Position numbers and translations under genes: made by a program. The notes under the pieces are model-generated. The model worked only from the letters and a program-made list of their open reading frames with translations. It did not search any database and was not told the origin of the DNA. Shown in pieces: positions 23,363-34,322 of a DNA stretch of 64,000 nt; the stretch's first letter is position 1; the number at the start of each line of letters is the position of its first letter. The stretch lies in assembly GCA_944472155.2 (NCBI GenBank), contig OX235271.1, positions 124,005,329-124,069,328 of the forward strand, in the 5' to 3' direction. The stretch comes from Trichobilharzia szidati (Eukaryota; Platyhelminthes; Trematoda; Strigeidida; Schistosomatidae).

Positions 23363-25303
23363 TCATGTAGTCCATGGTAGGCGAAGATTGAAGTCTATCG
23401 TTTTTTGTACACACAGTTTAGGCTGCATGAGATTAATCCAAAGTGCTTCCATCACCTTCAATAACCTTGAATTAGAGTTATGTGAAATAATTGTGAAACA
23501 GTCATTAATATTGATTTTGTGACCTGACATTAATAAGTGTTTTGCAATGGATGACGCTGGATTTCTATTCAGATTACTGGCATTGGGATTTTCAATATGA
23601 TTTAGTAGCCATTTTGGAACATGCTCTTTCCGACGACATTGGAACATTCTGTTGGTTCTACCTATATAGGTGTCACCACAGCTGCAGGTGAACTTGTAGA
23701 TACAGTTTGAAGTAGAGCTCACAGAATTTCGTCCTTTAATCGTACGTACAGGAATCGAAAATGTTCGGCATGTGAGAAAAAGAGATGCGGCGTAAAATGT
23801 ACGTTTGATGGCTGACCGAAGTCTTTGAGCTGTCAACTGCATAATCTGGTCACCCTTGAATGGTAGGTTAATAAAGATAGCCTTCTTTGGTACAGAAGCT
23901 CTCTTTTCGAGATGTGGTTTTTCTTGACTGTGACAAGTGATAACGTTTTCCGGAAAACTATTAGCTAATAAAACTGAGTGTATATGTCGAAACTCATCCA
24001 TCACTGTGTCACTCGTGCATATTTTTCGGGCCCTTGAGAACAAACATTTCACTAGGGTACGTTTATACTGGGTAGGAACAAAACTGGTAAAATGAAGATA
24101 TTGTCCACTCCATGTCAGTTTACGAAAAATAGATAGCTGAAGCGTTCCATCATCTCTCCTGGTCATTGTAATATCGAGGAAACCGAGTTTGTTATACGAT
24201 TCGAGTTCGGAAGTCACTGGGATATTTGGATGAATATGATTAAATAGGGTAATAAAGTTTTCACTACACTTACTATTATTACCAATAATAAGAGTATCAT
24301 CTACATAACGTTTATACAGCATAAATTCTCCAAGCATACCTTGCATTTGTTTTTCCAATTTTGACATGAATATATCTGCTAACAGGGGCCCAAGAGAGCT
24401 CCCCATCGCAACATCATCGATTTGTTTGTATGCCTTTTCTTGGAAGGTGAATCTAATATTTTCTGTATTTTTTTAGGATGATGTCTCTGATGTGACAGGA
24501 ATAGGTAAGCTTATCCCATTGCTTGTGATGCAATCGCAAATGAAATCAACAGTTTCAAAGATAGGAACATTGGTGGATAAAGATTCTATGTCAACTGAAC
24601 ACATAACCTTTTCCTTAATGTTCAGGGTGTCTAGCATATCTGTCAGATCAAATGAACTTTTTAGAGAATGATTTGATAATGAGTCTCTTACAGGCGTAAG
24701 GACCTCTGTAATCCATTTTGCGATTTTATGGTATGGGGAACTCAACATATCTAAGATGGGTTTCAGTGGGTTCCCAGTTTTGTGGATCTTCGGAAGGCCA
24801 TAAAGCCGGGGTGTATGGGACCCAATTGCTTTAAGTTGTTTATAAAGTTTTTCATTTATGAAACCATGTATCAGTAAAATCTGAAGCTGACGACTGATCT
24901 GATTTTCCACAAGCAGCACATTATCAGTAGCATTGTCCTCCAAAAACTTAGACTGATCTTTGAGGATATCATTCATTTTATTTTGATAATCCGATTTATT
25001 CATGATGACAACGCCTTATCCCTTATCAGGTTTAAGGATAATAAAATCATCTTTTTTGATTAATTCCTTAAGTGCGGCGTGGTGTTCTTTTGATAAACAA
25101 TCCTTCGGGTATATTCTAGCATTTAGAAATTGGTGAGAAATGTCCACCAATTTAACTTTAAACCAGTCCAGATTATCTTTACTAGAGGGAGTTAAATCAG
25201 AGATTTGATCATAGAGGTTTTCGTACTGTGACTGGACTTCCATTTTGTTTATTTTCATAGGAATGGTTTTGTATTTCAATCCATACGATAATGCTTCCAG
25301 CTA
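23363..25303 (-). pseudogene. Penelope-like RT + GIY-YIG, nearly intact
   Basis: One continuous reading frame of at least 639 codons interrupted only by TAA at 25016-25018 and 24473-24475. Order: N-terminal KTIPMKINKMEVQ; KPDKG; PRLYGLPKIHKTGNPLKPIL; SVDIESLSTNVP; DDVAMGSSLGPLLADIFMSK; catalytic YVDDTLII (24299-24310); LGFLDITMTRRDDGT; a thumb/linker with RARKIC and VPKKAIFINLPF; then GIY-YIG with CSCGDTYIGRT and QCRRKEH (23620-23690), and the C-terminal SSIAKHLLMSGHK. It reverse-transcribes PLE RNA and cuts target DNA. An in-frame TAG lies eight codons upstream of 25279. Unlike the RTE copies here, the RT catalytic aspartates are intact. Confidence 0.9.
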
Positions 25304-25499
25304 TCAGAATATCGTTTGGAGTTCTGAAGATCCTATCGACTATATCCATAGATTAGATCTTCCGAAGTGCAACTTAAATAATGGATAAATTTTCTTTTTC
25401 TACACATAAGTATCCAGTATTTGAGGTTGGTAGGCTCGCCTGTTAAAAATGGTTTTCAGTAGATCCATCTTTTCAAAGAACTATCATCTCTTTCTTTTA

Positions 25500-25660
25500 A
25501 AAATAACATCCAAAAAAAGAAATGTTGCTTCAATTATGGAGGAAATTTTATTTTGATAAAGTCTCACAGTGTTATACATTAATATTTCCTCATTACGTTT
25601 CGAGCACAATTTATTGCTCATAATCATATCAAGGTACTCACACAACTTTCTGACTTCATT
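25500..25660 (-). repeat. PLE 5' terminal region with hammerhead-like core
   Basis: Minus strand reads ATGATTAT, a five-base stem GAGCA (pairing with TGCTC) with an eight-base loop, then GAAACGTAATG (25592-25632). This is the hammerhead order CUGAUGA, stem II, GAAA, with a changed first box. It lies just upstream of the PLE ORF in the same orientation, where PLE terminal-repeat ribozymes are expected. Confidence 0.5.
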
Positions 25661-25689
25661 TATATACATGAGCAAAAAAATGACTGGAA

Positions 25690-26225
25690 ATATGAATCAA
25701 TATGTTCTTGTAGTTTTACCACAGAAAGAGGGAACATCTAAGACCCCACGTAGGATTCTTAATAAAGCAGGAATCAGAGTGGCATTCAAACCTACAAACT
25801 CACTCAGAGACGAGCTCGGTAGGTTGAAGGACCCTACTGACCCAACTAGACAAAATAATATAATTGACAAAATACCTTGCAATGACTGTGAGGTCAACTA
25901 CATAGGTCAAACTAGTAGATTAGGGGTAGTCAGATTATCACAACATAAGAATTTAGCTAAGGTTCAAATGATTGAACCCGCGAAGGTAAATAATTTAGAA
26001 AAAACCTCTGCAATCGCACTGCGTGCATTAACACACAACCACGCAATATGGTGTGACAAAATTGAAATTCTAAAATAAATATAGGTAGGTCGAGAGAGAG
26101 GTTGATTACTGAATTTTTGTTCGTAGAATCTACACCAAACACATGAAAAAGAAATGTCTCAGCTTAAGTACCAGAGATATAGAAGATATTACTACCAATA
26201 AAATCAAAGGATAAGAAATAATGTT
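25690..26225 (+). pseudogene. Penelope-like GIY-YIG fragment
   Basis: Plus-strand ORF to 26078: RRILNKAGIRVAFKPTNSL, then IPCNDCEVNYIGQTSR (25870-25920), the CxxC plus YIG core of the PLE nuclease, then RLSQHK and EKTSAIALRALTHNH. It lacks the RT. It lies head-on against the terminal region of the minus PLE and belongs to the same subfamily as 47600-48470, different from 23363-25303. Confidence 0.82.
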
Positions 26226-26840
26226 AAAATTTGTTTTGTTTTAATTCACGTTGTCACACTCTAACATGTTATTTATTTTATTTTACTGACAAAACATCAT
26301 ATTCCCTACCTTACTGACTAACAACAGTCATTACTCATATGTCCTAAGATTAGCCCCACTGACTACTTTGTTGATATTTCATTGTTCATGCTAATTAATT
26401 CAGTGTAACATTATAGAGAGCAGTACCTACTGAAGATAAATTTCGTAAGTGGAGAGCACAAGTCTAGTGAGATAATATGCTTACAGATCAAATTAATTTT
26501 TTCGGCGCAACTGACCAGTCTGAAACTGTCTGAAACACAGTATTCACAAATATTTTATATCACTGGTTCAACAAATCATTCCGTCGTTGAGTGGTGAGGG
26601 AAGTCCAGTATAGTCGGTATCTATCAGAATGGGACATCACTTTTATGCACCCGTTGAAGGCTGTACGAAATAGGAATAGTTAAATCAGAAAGTTTATGAC
26701 GTCCACGCATATATATATATATATATATATATACGGAAGTAATCATAAACAGTTGAAATTTGCTCACAATTTCCGACATTTCTCTTACACTATCTTCAGT
26801 TATTTTTTTCTAACCACTTCATTTCGGAAATTTATTTTCA
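26226..26840. other. AT-rich spacer with AT microsatellite
   Basis: Unremarkable except for the dinucleotide repeat listed separately at 26709-26735. No ORF of note. Confidence 0.5.
26709..26735. repeat. (AT)n microsatellite
   Basis: Uninterrupted AT dinucleotide repeat of about 13 units. Confidence 0.95.
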
Positions 26841-26844
26841 TATT

Positions 26845-26935
26845 GGTGTAGTTGTGTTCTGTGAGCTGGATGGTTTAGTTGAGAACGTTCCATCGTCTTT
26901 CTAGATAAAATATCCAGCGCAAACTTCATTATTAA
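26845..26935 (-). repeat. decayed PLE terminal repeat
   Basis: The plus-strand order GTGTTCT...GAGCTGGATGGTTTAGTTGAGAAC, then ATCGTCTTTCTAGATAA, aligns with 50213-50275 (GTGTTCTCAGAACTGGTTGG and TCGTCGTCCTTCTGG). The ribozyme-like stem seen there is degraded here. No PLE ORF is attached. Confidence 0.45.
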
Positions 26936-27139
26936 GTGAGAAATTAGAATTTTCTGTGACTATATTAGCCATCTCTCTTGGCAGTCTTAATTGTGACTGG
27001 TTGTTTCTGGAGATTTTCTTAACCACTTGTCCACTTGCATTGGTACTGGTTATTTCACTGACCTGAAATTTGACCTACAACCTATGTGCATTCCTTCTTA
27101 TTAATTGATAAATTTTATCGATATCACTGTGTTTGAATA

Positions 27140-27400
27140 GTTATAGGATTTCATCATGAGCTGGCATCGGTTAGAGAACAACTGGAAAACCTGGGAGTAC
27201 TGACCAATCAGCTGTTTCGTCCTAAATTGGGACTCTTTATCAGTGCGCACCCAGCACAGGGGTTTGAACCCAGGACCCCCTCTTTACAAGGTGAGTTCGT
27301 AAACCATTAAGCCATTGGGAACCGATACAATGACCAATCCATGAATTCCAACTTCGGCCAATTTATGACATAGAGCGACCACTTCGCGATGTCATCTTCG
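27140..27400 (-). mobile_element. hammerhead SINE, left half of inverted pair
   Basis: Minus strand: A-box-like TGGCTTAATGGTTTACGA, B-box GGGTTCAAACCCC, then a hammerhead region at 27214-27247 with GAGTCCCAATTTAGGACGAA and GAAAC. The first box reads CTGATAAAGAG, a three-base expansion relative to CTGATGAG. The conserved tail TTCTCTAACCGATG lies near 27170. It is tRNA-derived, so RNA polymerase III transcription is expected for the family. Confidence 0.78.
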
Positions 27401-27414
27401 ATGAGTTACTGCCT

Positions 27415-27645
27415 CACCTTCAACCTGGTTAATGGCAAAATGGTGTACGAGCTCACCTTGTAACCAGAAGGTCCTGGGTTCGAGCCCCGGTTGGTGACTA
27501 CTTCCGAAGAGTCCAAAACTAGGATGAAACAGCTGTCCAGTACTCCCAGGTTTTCCAGTTGTTCTCTAACTGATGTCAGCTCATGATGAAATCCTCCAAC
27601 CAATCAAATAAAATCCCTACAAAAACTAATACTTGAAAAAATATA
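27415..27645 (+). mobile_element. hammerhead SINE, right half of inverted pair
   Basis: Plus strand: A-box region near 27430, B-box GGGTTCGAGCCCC near 27480, hammerhead-like core at 27504-27530 (CCGAAGAGTCC, AGGATGAAAC), then CAGCTGTCCAGTACTCCC and the tail TCTCTAACTGATGTCAGC. The GATGA box is GAAGA, so the core is weakened. It faces the SINE at 27140-27400 head to head. Confidence 0.8.
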
Positions 27646-30310
27646 TCAATATGTCTTTTGATTGAGGATTCATCTAACTACCAGGCTTTTAGAAATTCCC
27701 TAGTATCTTCAGTGCTTCCTTTGTCTAGGATGTGAATATCCAAGAACGTAAACTTGGGGTTAAGAGACATGATATTCATTCTCTAATATCACTGCATGCA
27801 GGCAACTACAGACACCAACTCAGCTGAAAAAGATGCTAAGTGCTGAAATTCATAGAGAATTTGACATCCATTTTACTGTTACAGCATACTCAAATATTTT
27901 AGGCAGCAAGCTTAAAAATACCATTCAGTTTTTCGTGTGATGAAGTTTCTCCAATAATTCGCCTTTAAAACTTCATGACTTTCGAAAACGTAGTTATTCG
28001 CTGGTACTCGGCTGACTTTAGAATGATATGTCAGTTCACTGGTAGAAGACCACATAAGAGTCTCAGTTTTGACTTTGTACCCAATGTACTCTCAAACTTC
28101 GCCGATAGTAATTCCGGAAAAGAGTGAAGACTGCATGTGTGGCTAACAATCACACCCCTTGAAAACGACGCCACAGATATTGAAACTTTAAGCCCTGAAG
28201 CAGTAAGTTCCACTTAGCGCACAGAAGAATAAAGAAAACTCAGCTTAATTCACATCTATATACTTGCAATGTGCTCTAAAGTCAACTTGTTTCCCTGGAA
28301 GCGATTAGATGATTTCTTAATTTCTTCAAAAACTCTGTATACTTCAAAAGCTATTTGTACTTAAATTCTATTTACCTGGATATACCGTAGATAAACAGAT
28401 TTATTTACCTTAGATTTTCTGTTTATCGCCTTTTGGCATGAGAACTGAAACTAAACATTCTACACATAGTAGATGTTTTAATTTATTGCAACCCAGATTT
28501 TGTCAATAATCAAATTTTTATAAGAAATTTTGCAAACATAGTTTTATCAACACTAAAATGGTGAAAAGTAGGAAGGGCTGCTTAGGAAAACTATAATTTT
28601 ACCCCTTTGTTGCCCAAATACTTGGTTCCCAGATCTAATCTCAGTAATAATTTAGTTCGAATTGTATTCATGATTACAGTAATTTGTATAAAGCATATTA
28701 TGCATAGTTTCTTGAGTAAATACTTGAAGAACTTAGTTTATGAAATAGAAAATATTCACACAAATGGAAATGAAACAGTGAATACACGTTGACTTTGTGT
28801 ATTGTGCTCTCCAAGGTGATTCCAAAAACTAGTGTAAATGTCTAACACACTGAACTATAACTATTTCTAAACTGCTTGTTATACCAGGAATCGTGTAAAA
28901 TTGTGAAATCTCATGCAGTTGACTTCACTAGGTTGAACAAATTTTTCCTTCATACAGAAGATAAAATAGGCATACAAAATCTTTTGCTCATTGCAAATCC
29001 CCATTGAGACCTGTTAATATTATTTCTCCAAGTGTTAGAGTCAAATTCAACATTTGTGAATTAAATAGTTCGAGGGGACGAATAAACATAGTATCCTTAG
29101 CGAACGAAAAATACCCAGATCATAATATGTGATCTATTGGGCTCAGTTCTTGACTTGATACTCTGAGCTCAGTCAAACTGGATACACCCATGATGAAGCC
29201 ACTCAAAACGTACTAAACGACTGTCTGATGTTTAGATAGCTTCGATCTGGCTTGCAAACATTGTTGTTTAACACGAATGGTATCCAGCTATTTATATCAA
29301 TCAGCCAGTAGTATATAATGTCACTATTTCATCAAGTTCTGTTTTAAAGCGGCCACTATAAATCACAGTGGTTCTAGTAGATTATATTTCATGTGATGCT
29401 TAAGCAACTAACGAGTCTGCATTTATAAATCCACCTCTGAAAAAGACAGTCATTGTGCCATCATAGAATGTATTTCATTTCGTTTGCAGCATGTTAACAG
29501 TGAAACAGACATTTTGTGTTTATTACTTGTTTTCACATTATTAAATAGACCCAATTATTCGAAAATGCACAATTTTGTGATTGGCTTTCCGTCCATTGTT
29601 GAAGTTTCAAGTCTATTCAAATCACTGATATCCTTGAACACTGCTGATGATGATCAAAAAGAAAGCGAATAACAAGATATTTCAGTATTCTCTGTCTGGG
29701 CTACTTCATTAATTCTCCATCTTTCAGTAAAACGAATATAACTGGATGTAATCGATCTACCCTTCAAATTTTCTTTTATTCAAATGGGCTTTACAGCTTG
29801 TTCTTTTAGGTCTAAATAATTAAACAAAAAAGATGAAATGCCTAACTCAGTTTTACATTTTCACCACGACCTCAGTTTATTGAGAAATGCGAAAAAATTG
29901 CTTGATTTCTTTACACATAAGTGTATCTTTCAGATCTTGATTTGTCTGAACTAGTGAAGAACAATCTTTGCATAAGATATAGTTTTATCTTTAATCAGCG
30001 CTAACAGGTAAGCATTTATAGAAGAAACAAGCCATACTGCCCTTTTGAGACAGATAGTCAAACAAATTATTATAACTGATCGTGGCTAGCAGTGAAATCT
30101 TGGATCCTATTTGGTACTCAACAGCTCGATGCACCTGCATTCTCACTGAGACTGGAACTGTGCACCCACTGTTACAAACGCCAAAGCATTATCCACTTGC
30201 CCAAAAAGGTGATGAGAACCGGCTGTTAGAAAACGAGTACCTGTTATTATTTATTTTTGGGCTAATTTGAATCACCTGTTGATTGATTATGTTGGACTGA
30301 AGTGTTTTTG
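27646..30310. other. no recognised gene
   Basis: About 2.7 kb of AT-rich sequence with only short incidental ORFs (28031-28213, 28607-28792, 29484-29672, 30082-30270). I see no recurring repeat. Confidence 0.5.
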
Positions 30311-30455
30311 ATCTAGCGCAGAATACTTTGGCATTTAACATGATGAGTCCAGGGTTCGATTCTAGTTGGAATGTAGGGACCCCCAGATGCTTAGTCTCAT
30401 ACAGGACAAAGTGTGCATGGTGGATTCCACTTATTGTCAGCACCAATCAAAAGAG
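30311..30455 (+). mobile_element. decayed tRNA/hammerhead SINE
   Basis: B-box GGGTTCGATTCTA at about 30352 preceded by a weak A-box. Downstream, AGTCTCATACAGGACAAAG near 30390 resembles the stem II to GAAA part of the hammerhead SINEs. The 5' box is lost. Confidence 0.5.
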
Positions 30456-30483
30456 CTTCACGTATCATATCAATATAAACCCG

Positions 30484-30766
30484 TGTGGTGAGAGATGGTA
30501 GCCAGCCGAATTGGTTGACAGTAATTGAGGTCAATGTTAGTCATGTGAAAACAAGGTCAAAATGGACAGGCGGATACAGTTAACATATAGATGAACTGAC
30601 ACAGCCACAAGAGATGCAAGGTTAACTTTGTGTGAGGAACAACCAATCAACAGACTGTATTTTCTACTAACATTAACCTACAATAATGTACATCAAAATC
30701 TATAAATATGTGTTGATTTTACGTAATAAACGTTCTGTTGCCTGGCCCTTGTCTTCTGTTGTTACA
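30484..30766 (+). mobile_element. putative solo LTR
   Basis: A 283-base unit begins TGTGGTG and ends TTGTTACA (TGT...ACA inverted ends) and is flanked on both sides by CCCG (30480-30483, 30767-30770), a 4-base target duplication. Inside, TATAAATA (30701-30708) precedes AATAAA (30725-30730), as expected of an LTR with promoter and polyadenylation signal. No internal gag/pol is present, so this would be a product of LTR-LTR recombination. The orientation and family (gypsy or BEL) are not established. Confidence 0.6.
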
Positions 30767-30770
30767 CCCG

Positions 30771-31838
30771 CATATTCATTTAGCAGGAAACACAAATGAA
30801 TCTGAAAACAAACAAGTGAAGCATATTCTTAAAATGTTTTACCATGTAAGAATCCACTATTATTTCACTAAGCCAGTAGTTAACAATCATGGCAATACTC
30901 ATGATCAATGCTGTTTGCTAAATAGACCACCAGAAGTGACGATCACGGAAAATGAAACTGGGCAGTTTCATAGGAGAACAAGAAGAATCACCGATGCAGC
31001 ATAGGATAACGTCATTTCATTTCATTGGTAAGTTTTTGTTTGAATAATAAGTGAGGAAGATTATCAACACATCTGAAGTGGTGAAACAAACTCAGACAAA
31101 ACAATTTATAATAATCGGCTTATTGCAGGAGTCTAAGTTAACGGTAAAAAGTTTAAGTATTTCTGATGAATTTCAGACTTAGGCTGGAAAAAAATAATAA
31201 AAGTTATTCATTTTATTAATTACATGCTGATGGCAAAAACTGAATTCAGTCAGCTGAGTGTTTCAGTGTACACTTTAAGTGTTCTCGAGTATGAAAACAA
31301 GTATTCAGTCACGTGAAAATGTGAATTTATCAAAAATAAAATATCTCAAGCCTGAAAAAAAACCATTGTCTTTGTATCTAAAATATATCCGAAACTTATA
31401 AACGCAAATCAAATTGAAAGAAGTATACCTGAACCATCGACTGTGACACTGCCAGTGAATTTTACTAATTCAACGTTACCTAAACTAGGTCATTTAGGTG
31501 ACAGATGCAAATCGTTTTTAGAGATAATGAGATGATGAAAATGATGCGATTCATATTTCTGTTTACTTTGTTTCCAAGGGAAAGCAGAAACCGAACTCTA
31601 ACAAACAATAGACAAAATTGCATTTTCATTATCAGACCGCGCGTTTTTGTGCGATTTCTATTTCCAATCGCAATTTTTCCTAAATAATGGTGTTGAATAT
31701 GAAAATTCTGTTGGTTTACTTAGAGAGGTCGGGCAATGATAATTAGGTAAATTCTCACACGTTCTTAATTTGTTTACGTTTTAAGCAGAGAATTTAGTTT
31801 GTTTAAATTTAAATTTTTTTTATAAATTTTGCCCCTTT
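30771..31838. other. no recognised feature
   Basis: AT-rich, with no repeat or credible coding sequence. The 88-codon ORF at 30738-31004 starts inside the LTR candidate and has no domain. Confidence 0.5.
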
Positions 31839-32036
31839 ACTTTCTCACTGGAACATAGGACTTCATGCTAGAGTTTTGAGGTTTCAGTAGCAGTGGTTTT
31901 ATTTTTACAGGGTGGGGTTGCCAGCCTGTGTCTAGCCTTCCCTCTTTACCGGTCTAATCACCGACTTAGCGAGGTTTAAGGTTGCGTCGGTCAAGGACTG
32001 AACGAGCATTCTACCACTGCACCACCGAAGCAGAGA
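31839..32036 (-). mobile_element. tRNA/RTE-tail SINE (family 3)
   Basis: Minus strand: tRNA-like head GGTGGTGCAGTGGTAGAATG, a body with AAAGAGGGAAGG and GGCAACCCCACCCTGTAAAA, then ACCTCAAAACTCTAGCATGA and CCTATGTTCCA, the RTE-like 3' end. It is more diverged than the copies at 33450 and 63050, and its B-box is degraded. Confidence 0.75.
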
Positions 32037-33040
32037 ATTTACTACACAGAAATAAAATTCTCCAGTAACACTCATAACAAAATATTCACATGCCAAACTA
32101 CAGATAAGGACTGTGTATTTGGTATATTGGATTGTTATTATTGGCATTGTATGGAGTAATAAAGATATTTTGTGTAACGACATACAATAGCACTGCTCTA
32201 TAGTCATCTTCATTTACAGTGTTGAATATAAGCAGAACTTTTAATTTCAATACTACTAATCTTCGTGCTCGAAAAAGAGCGTACTTTATTTAGGTCTAGC
32301 TGACAATGACTGCACACAGATAACGTTCGGTAAGAGAATAGCAAGTGTTTCTGACCAGTTGATTTTGTTACAGTAATAGACTGAGAAGTTGGCTTAAGGC
32401 AGTCTTTCAGGTTTATCAGGTTTGAGGTCGTATTTTACTGAGTGGATCAACTGTGCAGCATAACAGCTTAATCAACAGAGTCAAACGTAAAGAATGCATT
32501 ATACTATTTTCAAAATATTCTATAAAGACAAGCTTATTCTAGGCCAACTTAGTAAATCATAAAACAAGAAGAATATTGCTAAATTATTTATGCTTTGGTT
32601 AATTTATTTCAAATCGCAAAAAATAAATAAATACGCATGAAACGTATTTAGTTTTTATAAAGTCAGACGCCAGCTAATCTGTATTAAGATGTATACGATT
32701 AATATGAGTATACTTACCTACTCGTCACGAATTTCGTCTGGTGATGTGACGTGGAATAATACAACCTTCTGATCTATTTTAAATTATCGTTTAAAATCGT
32801 ATAATTTCAAGTCTGAAATGTACTGACTAGATTTTCAAAGTCATAAAAACAAAGCGAAAAAGGATAATTTACTTTTATTATTCATTCCATACTTAGCAAT
32901 CACGAAAGCCTATCAAAAAATTATAAATAAAAATGAAGCAGGTTTTCATCACGTGAAAGAGTGCTGTTTTCTTATAATCTCAATACTTATCAAAACTAAA
33001 AATCTACACATATCTGTTATCTTTATGAATTCGTTTACTT
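32037..33040. other. no recognised feature
   Basis: AT-rich sequence without repeat or ORF of note. Confidence 0.5.
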
Positions 33041-33044
33041 GACA

Positions 33045-33190
33045 ATGTAGACATTACCATACACAGGCTGATATTTTGTAAATCCTAGTTGACTAAAACT
33101 TGGGTAAAGTTATTGAGGCTAAATAGCAAAACGTGAGTAAAAGCAACATTTTTTTCTCTAATTTTTCATTCATTGAGAAATACAAATTTC
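33045..33190 (+). repeat. solo PLE terminal repeat (pLTR)
   Basis: Aligns with 19545-19674: shared TGATATTTTGTAAATCCTAG, then a decayed hammerhead-like core (GGGTAAAGTTATT, AAATAGCAAAACGT at 33100-33134), then TTTTTCATTCATTGAGAAAT. No PLE ORF is attached. Confidence 0.6.
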
Positions 33191-33447
33191 TAATGATAAT
33201 GAAAATGGTTTTAAACTAGTTCTTCAGAATCATTCCGATTTCTGGGTGTATATAATTCTTCATATGAAGATAAGTAGTATAAACCTGTTAAAAACGTCAA
33301 TGGAAACCTTCCTCTATAGAATTTTGATGAATTTTCCTTTACTGAGAAACAAAATTAATTCCATTGGCGCAAAATACCTGTATTAGCCTTGCGTGAAACT
33401 CGTCGGAAAACATAATCTGTTTTTATCAGTATTTACTATAGTATATA

Positions 33448-33690
33448 TATATGGTGCGTTGGTGGTTCACTGGTAAAAAGCTCTCCAACCACGCATGTGG
33501 TTCGGGGTTCGATCCTCGGCCGAAAAACTCCTAATCCTCGCTAAGCCAATATTAAGACCAGCAAAGAGGGAAGGTTGGGCGTGAGGATGGCAACCCCACT
33601 CTGTAAAAATAAAACCACTGCTTCTGAAACCTCAAAGCACTAGCATGAAGTCCTATGTTCCACTCGGAACATAAAGAGATAAAAACTTAT
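33448..33690 (+). mobile_element. tRNA/RTE-tail SINE (family 3)
   Basis: The head has A-box-like TGGTTCACTGGTAAAAAGC and B-box GGGGTTCGATCCTCGG. The body has AAGGTTGGGCGTGAGGATGG and CAACCCCACTCTGTAAAAAT, a block also found in the RTE-leader-like segment at 14752. The 3' end GAAGTCCTATGTTCCACTCG then GAACATAAAGAGATAAAAAC matches the 3' end of RTE copies at 13720 and 35630. Autonomous RTE machinery would be expected to recognise such a tail. Confidence 0.85.
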
Positions 33691-34322
33691 ATGTGTATAT
33701 ACATATATAATCTATATGAATTATAGTTAGACAGATCAGACATACCATAAGTTACCCATTCACATTTCAGCTCAACTTTCTTGATTTTATTTATTCAGTG
33801 AACGCAGTTGCCGTATTAATTAATTCTGCGTGATTAGTAACCTTCTCATGTGAAACATTTAGTTTGAAATATGTAGTATTCAAATATTTTGAGCTCATTA
33901 AGAAGTAAAAACTAGAATTTTATGTTAATTAAACAAACAAAAGAGGAAGATGAAGTAATATTACTGGTTGTGTGAAGCATTTTTTAGGTTCTTTGCATTC
34001 GATAACTCAAGGCCTGTTATAAGAAAAATTGATTAGCGTCAACAAAATAAAATATGCTGACCATAATTCTCTTCTTGTCCTCTACATATTCACCACTGAC
34101 CTACTGAATAAGTCAGTTATCAATAATAACACACTGAATACAAACCGAAATTTTCACCGCTTTTTGATTGCCAATAAAGCATACTGATCAAATGATCTGT
34201 AAAAAAAGCAGCTGATATGAATTTACACAGGTTCTCTTCTTTTTATGTAGTTCTGGATCATGATGCTAATGAAGTAGATAATTTCCCCTTAATGGATTTA
34301 AACAAAATAATAGCAATACATA
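33691..34322. other. no recognised feature
   Basis: AT-rich spacer. No credible coding sequence or repeat. Confidence 0.5.

Noticed and set aside
26709..26735. Replication origin or regulatory AT tract
   Set aside because: It is a plain AT microsatellite with no associated motifs.
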